Source: Mycetocola tolaasinivorans (GTDB lineage Bacteria; Actinomycetota; Actinomycetes; Actinomycetales; Microbacteriaceae). Taken from it: a stretch of DNA of 64,000 bases. Positions 8,236 to 16,870 of the stretch are shown piece by piece (positions within the stretch are counted from its first letter, which is position 1; every line of letters starts with the position of its first letter). A program made the translations under genes and the position numbers. The notes below the pieces were generated by a model. The model was not told the origin of the DNA, did no database searches, and saw only the letters and a program-made list of their open reading frames with translations. The DNA is taken from contig NZ_RCUX01000006.1 in the NCBI RefSeq assembly GCF_003667565.1, positions 232,611 to 296,610 of the forward strand. Direction: 5' to 3'.

Positions 8236-9809
8236 GCGCCGATACCCAGGCTGCCCCGGGCCTCTCCAAGAAGGGCCTGGGCGCCGGATCCGTCGGCCTG
8301 ATCGGTGCCATCGTCATCGGTATCTCCTGTATCGCTCCGGCCTACACGTTCACCGGGGCGATCGGCCCGACCGTCGGTGCAGTGGGCACCCACGTGCCCG
8401 CGATCTTCCTCGTGGGCTTCATCCCGATGCTGCTGGTGGCCTTCGGCTATCGCGAGCTCAACAGCCGCATGCCCGACAGCGGCACCTCGTTCACCTGGGG
8501 TGTGCGGGCGTTCGGGCCCTGGCTCGGCTGGATGTCGGGATGGGGGCTGATCGCGGCCACCGTGATCGTGCTCTCAAACCTCGCCGGTATTGCGGTCGAC
8601 TTCTTCTATCTGGCGCTCTCGCAGATCTTCCAGAACCCGGATCTCGCCGCGCTCACCAAGAACCCGATCATCAACGTGGTCACGTGTCTGGTGTTTGTGG
8701 CGCTGGCGACGATGGTGTCCTACCGGGACATGAAGACCACGCAGAAGTTCCAGTACGTGCTCGTGGGCTTCCAGATCCTCGTACTCGCGGTGTTCATCGT
8801 GGTTGCGCTTGTGCGCGCCTATGACGGCGACGCGGTGGACTTCACGCCCATCCAGCTCGAGTGGTTCAACCCGTTCGGGGTGGGCAGCATGTCCGCCTTT
8901 GCCGCAGGTTTGTCGCTGTCCCTGTTTATCTTCTGGGGCTGGGACGTCATCCTCACCATGAACGAGGAGACCAAGGGTGCACGCTCGACCCCGGGTAAGG
9001 CTGCAACCTTCGCGGTCATCCTCGTGGTGGTGCTGTACCTCCTGCTGGCCGTCTCGATGATCGCCTTCGCCGGCGTCGGCACCACCGGTACCGGCCTGCA
9101 AAACCCCGAGATCCAGGAGAACGCATTCTTCTTCCTCGCCGGGCCGATCCTCGGACCGCTCGCGATCATCGTCTCGATCGCCGTGCTGTCCTCCTCGGCG
9201 GCATCGCTGCAGTCGACGTTTGTGGGCCCGGCCCGCACCCTGCTCGCGATGGGCCACTACGGTGCGCTGCCCGCGCGCTTCGGTAAGGTCAACCCGAAGT
9301 ACTTCACCCCGGGATTCGCGACCATCGTCTCGGCGGTCTGCGCGAGCGTGTTCTACGCGGTCATGCGCATCGTCTCCGAGGCCGTGCTGCAGGACACCAT
9401 TACCGCGCTGGGCATCATGATCTGCTTCTACTACGGCCTGACCGCATTCGCGTGCGTCTGGTACTTCCGGAAGCAGTGGTTCACGAGCGCACGGAACTTC
9501 TTCATGCAGTTCCTCTTCCCGGGGCTCGGCGGGCTGATCCTCGCCGTGCTGTTTGTGATGACGATGGTGGACAGCTTCGACCCGGCCTACGGTTCGGGAT
9601 CGAGCGTCTTCGGAATGGGACTGGTGTTTGTCTTGGGAATCACGGTCATTCTGATTGGGGTGGTCATCATGATCATCCAGCGCTTCCGCAACCCGGACTT
9701 CTTCCTCGGCAAGACCCTCACCGCGGGTATTGCCGGAGACGCCCAGGAGCAGGCGGCGGCCGAGGCTGACGCCGAGATCGAGGAGGCCGCGCGCAACGCC
9801 GGCCGCTAG
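8232..9809 (+). CDS. APC-superfamily amino acid/polyamine permease
   Basis: A 525-residue integral membrane protein with about 12-14 hydrophobic segments and the APC-family N-terminal pattern (GLIGAIVIGISCIAPAYTFT, then PAIFLVGFIPMLLVAFGYRELN). The acidic, alanine-rich C-terminal tail is cytoplasmic. It overlaps the UspA gene by 4 bp and ends at a terminator. Coming straight after the putrescine/GABA catabolic genes, it is the likely uptake system for putrescine or GABA. Family membership is firm; the substrate is inferred from neighbours and could be another amine or amino acid. Confidence 0.85.
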   Translation: MSADTQAAPGLSKKGLGAGSVGLIGAIVIGISCIAPAYTFTGAIGPTVGAVGTHVPAIFLVGFIPMLLVAFGYRELNSRMPDSGTSFTWGVRAFGPWLGWMSGWGLIAATVIVLSNLAGIAVDFFYLALSQIFQNPDLAALTKNPIINVVTCLVFVALATMVSYRDMKTTQKFQYVLVGFQILVLAVFIVVALVRAYDGDAVDFTPIQLEWFNPFGVGSMSAFAAGLSLSLFIFWGWDVILTMNEETKGARSTPGKAATFAVILVVVLYLLLAVSMIAFAGVGTTGTGLQNPEIQENAFFFLAGPILGPLAIIVSIAVLSSSAASLQSTFVGPARTLLAMGHYGALPARFGKVNPKYFTPGFATIVSAVCASVFYAVMRIVSEAVLQDTITALGIMICFYYGLTAFACVWYFRKQWFTSARNFFMQFLFPGLGGLILAVLFVMTMVDSFDPAYGSGSSVFGMGLVFVLGITVILIGVVIMIIQRFRNPDFFLGKTLTAGIAGDAQEQAAAEADAEIEEAARNAGR

Positions 9810-9820
9810 ATCATCACCCA

Positions 9821-9853
9821 GCGATGCCCCGTCGGTTTCCGGCGGGGCATCGC
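9821..9853 (+). terminator. Hairpin after the APC permease
   Basis: A perfect 11-bp stem (9821-9831 with 9843-9853) around an 11-nt loop begins 11 bases after the permease stop. There is no T-run, so the type is uncertain. Confidence 0.5.
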
Positions 9854-9933
9854 CGCGTGAGGGGGACAATCGCGGCCGTGCAAAATCGGCCGTCATCGTG
9901 CGAATCGGGGCGCGGCCCTCGCAACCACGTAGA

Positions 9934-10563
9934 ATGGCGGATATGGATGGCGCACGCGGCAAGCGGCTGATCCGTGGCCTGCTGGCCGCCGGGATCGCCA
10001 CGTTTGTGGCCCTCCTTTCCCACGTCGGTGCGGGGGCCTCGATGCCCGGCACCGTGGGTATCCTGGTGCCGCTGGTGCTCTCGATCGTGGTGTCGGTGTT
10101 TCTCACCGGCAGGAAGCTCTCCGCGACGCGGCTCTCGCTCGCGGTGCTGATCAGCCAGGCGTTCTTCCACGTGCTGTTTGTGCTGGGTGCCGGCGGTCGG
10201 GTACAGAATCCTCCGATGGGTGGCCCGGGTCACCAGCACGCCCCGGTTGATGTCGACATCGTGGCCACGGTCTCCGCCGCCGAACACGCGGCGCACCTCG
10301 GCCCGCTGATGTGGGGTGCGCACGCGCTCGCCGCGGCGCTCACCGTGCTCGCGCTGTATCGCGGGGAGGCCGCCCTGCGCGCGCTGTTCCTGCTCGCGGC
10401 GCTGTCGATCATCGCGTGGCTGCGCGCCCTGGTGTCGATCGCGGTGCCGCGCCGCACCCGCGCGGCCGCCTGCCCGGACACCCCGCACGCGCTGGTCCCG
10501 CTCGGTGTCTACGTGTCAACGCTCGCGCATCGCGGGCCGCCGGAGTACGCACTCGCCGCCTAG
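9934..10563 (+). CDS. Small multi-pass membrane protein at the head of the copper gene run
   Basis: A 209-residue protein with four or five hydrophobic segments (about 13-32, 36-58, 64-85, 125-145 and 150-170). The loop between the third and fourth contains GGPGHQHAPVDVD, a histidine-containing stretch that could bind metal. Start may be 9934 or the next in-frame ATG at 9943; neither has a strong ribosome site. I do not recognise a named family. It lies 128 bp upstream of the CopD-CtaG gene on the same strand, which suggests a part in copper or cytochrome oxidase assembly. That role is inferred from position and histidines only. Confidence 0.65.
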   Translation: MADMDGARGKRLIRGLLAAGIATFVALLSHVGAGASMPGTVGILVPLVLSIVVSVFLTGRKLSATRLSLAVLISQAFFHVLFVLGAGGRVQNPPMGGPGHQHAPVDVDIVATVSAAEHAAHLGPLMWGAHALAAALTVLALYRGEAALRALFLLAALSIIAWLRALVSIAVPRRTRAAACPDTPHALVPLGVYVSTLAHRGPPEYALAA

Positions 10564-10691
10564 GCGAGCCATCCATTTCTCCTGCGAACACGCGGTGTCT
10601 CCGATCTGTCGGTGCCGCGTGTGCGCTCGCGTGCGCCCGCCCGAGCGTCCCTGACCACACCGAGTCTTTCCCGTGAAAGGAGCCACCCGTC

Positions 10692-12878
10692 GTGGCCGTC
10701 ACTCCCACTCCGGATGCCTCACTGGCACCCGTTCCCGAGCGCGCGCTCTCCCCGCGCACGCCCCGTCAGCGTGTCGCCTCCGTCGCGACCCCCGTGCTGA
10801 TGATCGCCCTCGCCCTCGCCACCCTCGGTGTGGGCCTGACCATGACCGGGGCGCTGTCCCGCGACACCGCGCTGGTGAACCCGGGCACCGTTGTGCTCTG
10901 GGGCAACCCGATCGCCCGTGTCCTCCATGACCTCTTTGCCAGCGTGACGATCGGCATGCTCCTGCTGGCCACCTTCATCCTTCCCGGCCAGAAGAGCATC
11001 CCCGGCCGGGTCAGCCGCGTGCAGGAGCGCGCGGTGTACTGGGCAGGCTGGGCCGCCTGGGGCTGGTTCTTTGCCGCCCTCGGCGTGCTGCTGTTTACCG
11101 CCGCGAACACCTTCGGTGAGCCGATCACCTCACCCGCCTTCTTCAACAACCTCATCCTCTACGTCACCGGCATTGACCTCGGCATCGCGCTGCTCTTCTC
11201 TCTGGTGCTCGTTCTCATCTGCGCACTGATCACGACGTTTGCGCGGCGCCTCGCCTGGGTCGCGGCCGCGAACGCCATCGGTGTGCTCGCCCTGCTGCCG
11301 CTCGCGCTCTCCGGCCACGCGGCGGGCACCGCCGAACACGCGAACGCGGTGAACAGCCTCGCGATGCACATCGTGGGCGTAACCGTGTGGGTCGGTGGCC
11401 TCATCGCCGTGATCGTGTTCCGGAACGCCACCCGCAAGCGCTTCCCCGTGGTGGTAGAGCGCTACTCGATCGTGGCCGGATGGGCGTTCGCCGCGGTGGC
11501 TCTCTCGGGCGTGGTCAACGCCTCGCTGCGGCTCACCGCGCTGAGCGACCTCTGGACCACCGCCTATGGTCAGCTCCTGCTGGTGAAGATCGTGATCCTC
11601 GTGCTGCTGGGCCTCGCCGGCGCGCGCTATCGTACCTCGCTGATCCCGAAGCTGCGGCAGGATCCGGGCAGCAAGAAGCTCTTCATCCGGATGGCCGTGG
11701 CCGAGGTGGCGTTTATGGCCATCGCGATGGGGGCCTCGGTGGCGCTCTCGCGCAGTGCTCCGCCGGTTCCGCAGGTGGCCCTGCCCACCGTGGGGGAGGT
11801 CGATCAGGCCGTGCGCAGCGCGCTCATCGGGTTTGATTTCCCGCCGGCGATGACCGCCTGGAACATGCTCACCCAGGTGCACATCGACTGGTTCTGGCTG
11901 GCCGCCGCGCTCGTGGGTATCGCGCTCTACGTGCGCGCCGTGGTGCGCCTGCGCCGCCGCGGAGACGAGTGGCCGATCGCCCGCATGATCGCCTGGATCC
12001 TCGGTTGCCTGGGCCTCATCTATGTGACCAGCGGCGGCCCGGGCGTCTACGCTCAGGTGTCGTTCAGCACGCACATGATTCAGCACATGATCCTGATGAT
12101 GTTTGTGCCCCCGCTGCTGGTCAGCGGTGGCCCGGTACTGCTCGCGCTGCGCACCCTGCCCACGCGCACCGACGGAAGCCGGGGCCTGCGCGAGTGGATC
12201 CTCGTGCTGGTGCACTCCCGCTATCTGCGCGTGCTGTCGATGCCCGCGGTGGCCGGCGGCATCTTTGCGGGAAGCCTCGTGGTGTTCTACTACACCGGGT
12301 GGTTTGAGTGGGCGATGTTCACCCATCAGGGCCACTTCCTGATGACCGTGCACTTCCTCGCCAGCGGCTACCTGTTCTTCTGGGTACTGATCGGGGTGGA
12401 TCCGGGGCCCGGCCGCCCCATCTACCCGCTGCGCCTCATTTTGCTGCTGGCCACCCTCGCCTTCCACGCGTTCTTCGGGCTGTCGATCATGTCGAACACC
12501 GAGATTCTGGGGGAGCGCTGGTGGGCCGCGCTGCGCTACACCGATCAGGCCGCTCTGCTGACCGATCAGGGTGTGGGCGGCGGTATCGCCTGGGGTGCGG
12601 GCGAGCTGCCCACGGTGATCGTCGCGATCGTGCTGGTGGTGCAGTGGATGCGCAGCGAGGAGCGTGCGGCCAAGCGCTACGACCGCCGTGCGGATCGCGA
12701 TGGCGATGCCGAACTCAACGCCTATAACGCGCGCCTGGCGAAAATCCAGGTGCGCGATGTGGCGGAGGGGCTTGAGCGTGAGCCCAGCACCACGGGTACG
12801 ACCGAAACGCAAGAAACAGATACACAAGAAACCGCTACATACGAAACCGCTACATACGAAACCGAGGAGAAGTCATGA
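10692..12878 (+). CDS. CopD-CtaG fusion: copper import / cytochrome c oxidase assembly membrane protein
   Basis: A 728-residue polytopic protein. Residues about 30-340 form a CopD-type copper-transport domain with several membrane helices. Residues about 385-660 match the CtaG/caa3 assembly factor, including FSTHMIQHMILMMFVPPLLV and later histidines in HFLMTVHFLASGYLFFW. Together they would pass copper across the membrane and help load cytochrome oxidase. The start is a GTG at 10692 with AAAGGA upstream. The hydrophilic C-terminal tail ends in a threonine/glutamate pentapeptide repeat coded by a 15-nt tandem repeat. It overlaps copC by 4 bp. CopD-CtaG fusions are known in actinobacteria. Confidence 0.85.
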   Translation: MAVTPTPDASLAPVPERALSPRTPRQRVASVATPVLMIALALATLGVGLTMTGALSRDTALVNPGTVVLWGNPIARVLHDLFASVTIGMLLLATFILPGQKSIPGRVSRVQERAVYWAGWAAWGWFFAALGVLLFTAANTFGEPITSPAFFNNLILYVTGIDLGIALLFSLVLVLICALITTFARRLAWVAAANAIGVLALLPLALSGHAAGTAEHANAVNSLAMHIVGVTVWVGGLIAVIVFRNATRKRFPVVVERYSIVAGWAFAAVALSGVVNASLRLTALSDLWTTAYGQLLLVKIVILVLLGLAGARYRTSLIPKLRQDPGSKKLFIRMAVAEVAFMAIAMGASVALSRSAPPVPQVALPTVGEVDQAVRSALIGFDFPPAMTAWNMLTQVHIDWFWLAAALVGIALYVRAVVRLRRRGDEWPIARMIAWILGCLGLIYVTSGGPGVYAQVSFSTHMIQHMILMMFVPPLLVSGGPVLLALRTLPTRTDGSRGLREWILVLVHSRYLRVLSMPAVAGGIFAGSLVVFYYTGWFEWAMFTHQGHFLMTVHFLASGYLFFWVLIGVDPGPGRPIYPLRLILLLATLAFHAFFGLSIMSNTEILGERWWAALRYTDQAALLTDQGVGGGIAWGAGELPTVIVAIVLVVQWMRSEERAAKRYDRRADRDGDAELNAYNARLAKIQVRDVAEGLEREPSTTGTTETQETDTQETATYETATYETEEKS
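12813..12866 (+). repeat. 15-nt tandem repeat at the 3' end of the CopD-CtaG gene
   Basis: Two identical copies of GAAACCGCTACATAC (12828-12842 and 12843-12857) follow a diverged unit (12813-12827) and precede a partial fourth. They encode ETDTQ, ETATY, ETATY and ET in the cytoplasmic tail. The AT content is clearly higher than in the surrounding gene, and unit number could vary by slippage without breaking the frame. Confidence 0.85.
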
Positions 12879-13630
12879 CGATCGTCCCGAACACCCTGAG
12901 CGCGGAGGGTGTCGCCGCCCGGCGCACCCTCGCCCGCGGCCGCACCGCGACCCTGCTGGTGCTGCTCGTTGCCCTGTTTACCGCGGGCATGATCCTTCCG
13001 GCGACCTCGGCGTCGGCGCACGATCAGCTGCTGGTGTCGGATCCCGCTCAGGGTTCCGTGCTGGAGGTGGCCCCGACGACGATTAACCTGACGTTCTCGG
13101 CGACGATTTTGAACGTCGGTACCCGCATCCTCGTCAACGATGCCGCGGGTACCGACTGGGCCGAGGGCGAGCCGGTGAGTGAGGGGACCGAGGCGTCGGT
13201 GCCGGTGCGTGCGGGCCTGCCCAATGGGGAGTACACGATCGCGTGGCGGGTGGTGTCCTCCGATGGGCACCCGATTACCGGTGTCGTGCCGTTTACGCTG
13301 AGTGCGCCCGCTGGGGTGCCCGCGCCCGGGGATTCCTCGCCGGTCGCTTCCGAGGCTCCCGCCCCGAGTGAGAGCGCCGCAATTTCGCCGAGTGTGGGGG
13401 CAACGCCCGGCACCGCGGCACCCTCCGCGGGCAACACGCCCCCCGAAGAAGGGGGATGGTTTAGTCCTTCTTCGCCCGCACGCTATATCGTGATTGGGGT
13501 AGGTGGCGCACTCGCGGCCGCCATAATCTTCCTCGGCGTGCGCCTGTTTGTACGTCGGGATCGCCCGGCGGTCACCCCCACCCCGGGTGAGAACGACTCT
13601 GCTCCCACGACGAAAGAGAACGACGCATGA
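12875..13630 (+). CDS. copC: CopC-domain copper-binding protein with C-terminal membrane anchor
   Basis: A 251-residue exported protein. A signal segment ends at SASA (45-48), so H49 in AHDQLL would become the mature N-terminus, the copper-brace position of CopC. A second family histidine lies at H132 in SSDGHPITG. After the CopC beta-sandwich (about 49-145) comes a proline/alanine-rich linker and one membrane helix (about 205-227). This anchored form is common in Gram-positives. It overlaps both the CopD-CtaG gene and the next gene by 4 bp, so it is translated as part of the copper unit and should hand copper to CopD. Confidence 0.9.
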   Translation: MTIVPNTLSAEGVAARRTLARGRTATLLVLLVALFTAGMILPATSASAHDQLLVSDPAQGSVLEVAPTTINLTFSATILNVGTRILVNDAAGTDWAEGEPVSEGTEASVPVRAGLPNGEYTIAWRVVSSDGHPITGVVPFTLSAPAGVPAPGDSSPVASEAPAPSESAAISPSVGATPGTAAPSAGNTPPEEGGWFSPSSPARYIVIGVGGALAAAIIFLGVRLFVRRDRPAVTPTPGENDSAPTTKENDA

Positions 13631-14187
13631 TCACCCGCACCTCCACCCGTCTGGGCCTCATCGCCGCCGCCGCACTGCTCGTTCTCACCGGCTGCTCCTC
13701 CACCGAGGCACCCGGGGCCGGTGCATCCGCGTCCCCGTCTGAGGATGCCGCGACGGTGCACCGGGTGCCCGCGGGCGTGACCCTCACGGACGCCTGGGTC
13801 AAGGCCACCACCGAGGGGATGTCGGCCGTTTTCGGCGACATCGTGAACACCGGCAGCGAGGATGTCACGCTGAGTGCCGCGGGCGTCTCCGAGTCGCGCA
13901 TGGTTGAGCTGCACGAGACCGTGGATAACGGATCCGGCCAGATGGTGATGCGGCAGAAGGACGGCGGTTTCGTGATTCCCGCGGGCGGCACGTTTGAGCT
14001 GCGTCCCGGCGGCAACCACATCATGCTGATGGATCTCACCGGGCCGCTGGTCGCGGGGAACACCGTGACCCTGACGCTGGCGTTCATGGACGGCTCGGTG
14101 ATCGAGCAGGCCGTCCCGATCAAGGACTTCGCGGGCGCGAACGAAACCTATGAGTCGGAAGCCCCGACTCCCGGCAGCGGGCACTAG
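13627..14187 (+). CDS. PCu(A)C-type periplasmic copper chaperone lipoprotein
   Basis: A 186-residue lipoprotein with lipobox VLTGC (C23). The copper-binding set of this family is present: H96 and M106 in the ELHETVDNGSGQMVM segment, then H131 and M133 in GGNHIMLMDL. PCu(A)C proteins bind Cu(I) outside the membrane and deliver it to the CuA site of cytochrome oxidase. The frame overlaps copC by 4 bp and ends 2 bp before the peroxidase gene. Length and motif spacing fit the family well. Confidence 0.9.
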   Translation: MITRTSTRLGLIAAAALLVLTGCSSTEAPGAGASASPSEDAATVHRVPAGVTLTDAWVKATTEGMSAVFGDIVNTGSEDVTLSAAGVSESRMVELHETVDNGSGQMVMRQKDGGFVIPAGGTFELRPGGNHIMLMDLTGPLVAGNTVTLTLAFMDGSVIEQAVPIKDFAGANETYESEAPTPGSGH

Positions 14188-14189
14188 CG

Positions 14190-15515
14190 GTGTCCGCGCC
14201 GGAGAATCCCGATCCTCGACCCCCACTCGATTCGGCTCCCGGCGCGCAGCACGGTGACTCCTCCGTGGCGGATTCCTCCGCCGCGCAGACGAGCGCGCGC
14301 TCGAAACTGAGTCGTCGCGGGCTGCTCCTCGGCGGAGCGGTGGCGGGTTTTGGTGCCGCCGCGGCGATCGGGGCCGATGTGTTGATGCGGCGCGCGTCTG
14401 CCGTGCCTGCCCCGGCGGTTCCCCGCGAGGAACCGGCGGAGGCCTCCGCCGTGGTCGATTTTTATGGCGAGCATCAGGCGGGGATCGCGACCGAACCGCA
14501 GGCTCACTGCACGTTTGTGGCGCTGGATCTGCGGGAGGATGTGGACCGCGCGGGCATGGCTCGCCTGATGCGCATCCTGACCGACGATGCGGCCCGGCTG
14601 ACCGCGGGTTCCGCCGCGCTCGCCGATTCCGAACCGGAGCTCGCCGTGCTTCCCGCTCGCCTCACCGTGACGTTTGGGTTCGGGCCACGGGTGGCCGCGC
14701 TGGTGCCGGAGAAACCCAGTCCGGAGTGGCTCGGCCCGCTGCCGGCGTTTTCGGTGGATCGCCTGGATCCGCACTATGGGGACGGAGATGTGCTGCTGCA
14801 GGTAGCGTCGGATGACCCGCTGACCCTGGCGCACGCGCTGCGGATGCTCCTGAAGGACGCGCGAAGCTTTGCGACGGTGCGCTGGCATCAGCCGGGGTTT
14901 CGACGGGCCCGCGGGTCGGAGAAGCCCGGGACCACGATGCGCAACCTCTTCGGGCAGATCGATGGCACGGTGAATCCGGTGCCGGGCACCCGGGATTTCG
15001 ACGATCTGGTGTGGATTGCGGATCGCTCGTCCTGGGCGCATGGTGGCACCGGGTTTGTGCTGCGCCGCATCGGGATGGATCTTGATAAGTGGGATCGTCT
15101 GGACCGTGAGGGCCGTGAGCAGTCGGTGGGCCGCACCCTGGATTCGGGAGCACCGCTCACCGGTTCGAGGGAGCATGATGAGCCGGACTTCGCGGCGAAG
15201 AACGCGGTGGGATTTCCCGTCATCGCCGAGTTTGCGCACATTCGGCGGGCACGGTTGGCCGACCCCTCGCAGCGCATCTTTCGCCGCGGATACAACTATG
15301 ATGAGCCGCCGTTTGGCACCGGGGTTTCGCACTCGGGGCTGCTGTTCGCGAGCTTCCAGGCGGACGTGACGCACCAGTTTGTGCCGATTCAGCGCTCACT
15401 CGATGAGCTTGATCTGCTGAATGAGTGGCTGGTGCCGGTGGGGTCGGCGGTGTTTGTGATTCCACCCGGGTGTGCGCCGGGAGGATACATCGGCGAGACC
15501 CTGCTCGGGGCATAA
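14190..15515 (+). CDS. Tat-exported Dyp-type heme peroxidase (EfeB-like)
   Basis: A 441-residue protein starting at a GTG 2 bp after the chaperone gene. The long N-region carries a twin-arginine motif, LSRRGLLLGG (about 40-49), and a hydrophobic stretch, so the folded heme enzyme is exported. The DyP signature GQIDGTVNP lies mid-protein, and RRGYNYDEPP and the FASFQADVTHQFVP segment match the C-terminal half of the family. DyP enzymes use H2O2 on dyes or, in EfeB, act in heme or iron handling. No efeU or efeO lies next to it; the copper genes suggest oxidative protection during copper loading. That is inference. Confidence 0.9.
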   Translation: MSAPENPDPRPPLDSAPGAQHGDSSVADSSAAQTSARSKLSRRGLLLGGAVAGFGAAAAIGADVLMRRASAVPAPAVPREEPAEASAVVDFYGEHQAGIATEPQAHCTFVALDLREDVDRAGMARLMRILTDDAARLTAGSAALADSEPELAVLPARLTVTFGFGPRVAALVPEKPSPEWLGPLPAFSVDRLDPHYGDGDVLLQVASDDPLTLAHALRMLLKDARSFATVRWHQPGFRRARGSEKPGTTMRNLFGQIDGTVNPVPGTRDFDDLVWIADRSSWAHGGTGFVLRRIGMDLDKWDRLDREGREQSVGRTLDSGAPLTGSREHDEPDFAAKNAVGFPVIAEFAHIRRARLADPSQRIFRRGYNYDEPPFGTGVSHSGLLFASFQADVTHQFVPIQRSLDELDLLNEWLVPVGSAVFVIPPGCAPGGYIGETLLGA

Positions 15516-15519
15516 AAAC

Positions 15520-15554
15520 GGCCGCCGGTCGCATCGAGGATGCGGCCGGCGGCC
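15520..15554. terminator. Bidirectional terminator between the DyP gene and yajQ
   Basis: A 16-bp stem with one G-U pair (15520-15535 with 15539-15554) closes a 3-nt loop. It is flanked by AAAAA on the left and ATTTTG on the right, so it can serve both converging genes. Confidence 0.85.
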
Positions 15555-15608
15555 ATTTTGTGGAGGGGTGCCGCGGTGCTGCTGCGGAACCGTGCTGCGA
15601 GCTGGCGT

Positions 15609-16097
15609 CTAGCGGAAGTTGACGAACTGCAGGTCGATGTCGAGGTCGCTGCCCTTGAGCAGTGCCATGACGGCCTGGAGGTCGTCGCGGCTCTTGGACT
15701 GCACGCGCAGTTCGTCGCCCTGAACCTGGCTCTTGACGCCCTTGGGGCCCTCGTCGCGAATGATCTTGTTGATCTTCTTCGCGTTGTCCTGGGCGATGCC
15801 GTCCTTCAGAGAGGACTCGATGCGGTACTCCTTGCCCGAGGGGTAGGGGTCGCCGGCGTCGAGGCTCTTCAGCGAGATGCCGCGCTTGATGAGCTTGGTC
15901 TGGAACACGTCGAGGATCGCGAGCGCGCGGTCTTCGGTGTTTGCCTTGATGAGGACTTTTTCGCCGCTCCAGTCGATCGAAGCACCGGTGCCCTTGAAAT
16001 CGTAGCGCTGCTCGATTTCCTTCTGGGCCTGGTTGAGGGCGTTGTTCGCCTCCTGCTTGTCGACCTTGCTGACGATGTCAAAAGATGAATCTGCCAT
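15609..16097 (-). CDS. YajQ-family nucleotide-binding protein
   Basis: A 162-residue cytoplasmic protein that matches the YajQ (UPF0234) family along its full length: it begins with [18 protein letters not shown], has [16 protein letters not shown] in the first third and ends [12 protein letters not shown]. The family binds nucleotides, and some members bind cyclic di-GMP. The start ATG at 16097 is the usual family start. It converges with the DyP gene and diverges from tRNA-Tyr. Confidence 0.95.
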   Translation of the reverse strand: MADSSFDIVSKVDKQEANNALNQAQKEIEQRYDFKGTGASIDWSGEKVLIKANTEDRALAILDVFQTKLIKRGISLKSLDAGDPYPSGKEYRIESSLKDGIAQDNAKKINKIIRDEGPKGVKSQVQGDELRVQSKSRDDLQAVMALLKGSDLDIDLQFVNFR

Positions 16098-16170
16098 GGG
16101 TCCAGTGTAGGCGATCGGCCCCCGTGCGACACGCCCGAAATCCGGGAAACGCGCCGTGCGCGCCCTCGAT

Positions 16171-16200
16171 TTTAGATTCGCGTTACTCAGTGGGTAGAAT
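16171..16200 (+). promoter_or_regulatory. Likely promoter of tRNA-Tyr
   Basis: TTTAGA (16171-16176) and TAGAAT (16195-16200) are 18 bp apart and end 47 bp before the tRNA. The -10 box is close to consensus. Confidence 0.5.
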
Positions 16201-16247
16201 AATGACGCGCCTTCGGTTGGCTGAAAAAGTTGGTTGAGCGCGCATTT

Positions 16248-16332
16248 GGTGGGTTACCCAAGCGGCCAAAGGGATCTGACTGTAACTCAGCTGTCGTAGA
16301 CTTCGGGGGTTCGAATCCCTCACCCACCACCA
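16248..16332 (+). tRNA. tRNA-Tyr (anticodon GTA)
   Basis: An 85-nt class II tRNA with acceptor GGTGGGT/ACCCACC, discriminator A and encoded CCA. The anticodon arm reads CTGACTGTAACTCAG with GTA in the loop, followed by the long variable arm expected for tRNA-Tyr. The T-loop is TTCGAAT. A strong terminator follows directly. Confidence 0.97.
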
Positions 16333-16334
16333 TG

Positions 16335-16367
16335 AAAAATCGCCACCGGTTTCCGGTGGCGATTTTT
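16335..16367 (+). terminator. Intrinsic terminator of tRNA-Tyr
   Basis: A perfect 15-bp stem (16335-16349 with 16353-16367) with a TTT loop; the distal arm ends in TTTTT. It begins three bases after the tRNA CCA end. Confidence 0.9.
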
Positions 16368-16407
16368 GTTTGTCCGGCGCGGGTCTTGTCGAGACGCCAC
16401 ACACAAA

Positions 16408-16431
16408 ACGCCACCGGTTTCCCGGTGGCGT
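16408..16431 (-). terminator. Intrinsic terminator of the thioredoxin gene
   Basis: A 10-bp stem (16408-16417 with 16422-16431) and a 4-nt loop. Read on the minus strand, TTTTG follows the stem. The stem core (CGCCACCGG) is nearly the same as that of the tRNA-Tyr terminator 70 bp away. Confidence 0.8.
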
Positions 16432-16450
16432 CCTGTGTAGCGGTGCGAGA

Positions 16451-16855
16451 CTAGGCGTTTTCGCCCTCGGCCTCGAGGGCCTGCTGCGCCTTGTAGGCGG
16501 CGACCTGCTCGGCGTACTCCTTACGCACGACGTCCATGTCGACGCCGCGGATCTGCTCGATCAGGTTTTCCAGTGCGGGTGCGGGCAGCGCGCCGGCCTG
16601 GGAGAACAGCGGGATACCATCGCGGTAGGCCACGAGGGTCGGGATCGAGGTGATGCCGTAGGAGCCGGCGAGTTCGCGCTGATCCTCGGTGTCGACCTTG
16701 GCGAAGGTGATGTCCGAGTGCTGCTCGGAGGCGGCCTCGTAAACGGGAGCGAAGTTCTTGCAGGGGCCGCACCAGTCGGCCCAGAAATCGATCAGGACGA
16801 TGCCGTCGGTGACGGTCTCATCGTGGCTATCGGCGGTCATCACGGTGGTAGTCAT
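16451..16855 (-). CDS. trxA: Thioredoxin
   Basis: A 134-residue thioredoxin fold with active site DFWADWCGPCK (C29 and C32), a cis-proline loop SIPTL and the GITSIPTLVAYRDG strand typical of the family. It reduces protein disulfides in the cytoplasm. The C-terminus has a roughly 30-residue acidic, alanine/glutamine-rich extension beyond the usual 105-110 residues. I take the ATG at 16855, which has GGATGGG upstream; an ATG four codons earlier lacks one. The bacteriocin ABC genes lie upstream on the same strand with a 15-bp gap, so some read-through is possible. Confidence 0.93.
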   Translation of the reverse strand: MTTTVMTADSHDETVTDGIVLIDFWADWCGPCKNFAPVYEAASEQHSDITFAKVDTEDQRELAGSYGITSIPTLVAYRDGIPLFSQAGALPAPALENLIEQIRGVDMDVVRKEYAEQVAAYKAQQALEAEGENA

Positions 16856-16870
16856 GTACCCATCCAACCA

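Noticed and set aside
11130..12827. A 565-codon minus-strand frame opposite the CopD-CtaG gene.
   Set aside because: Histidine/arginine/glutamine-rich shadow of a membrane protein; helices and operon overlaps support the plus strand.
16335..16431. Two nearly identical hairpins (CGCCACCGG stems) as a possible mobile repeat.
   Set aside because: Each is placed exactly as a terminator, one for tRNA-Tyr and one for the convergent thioredoxin gene; no third copy was noticed.
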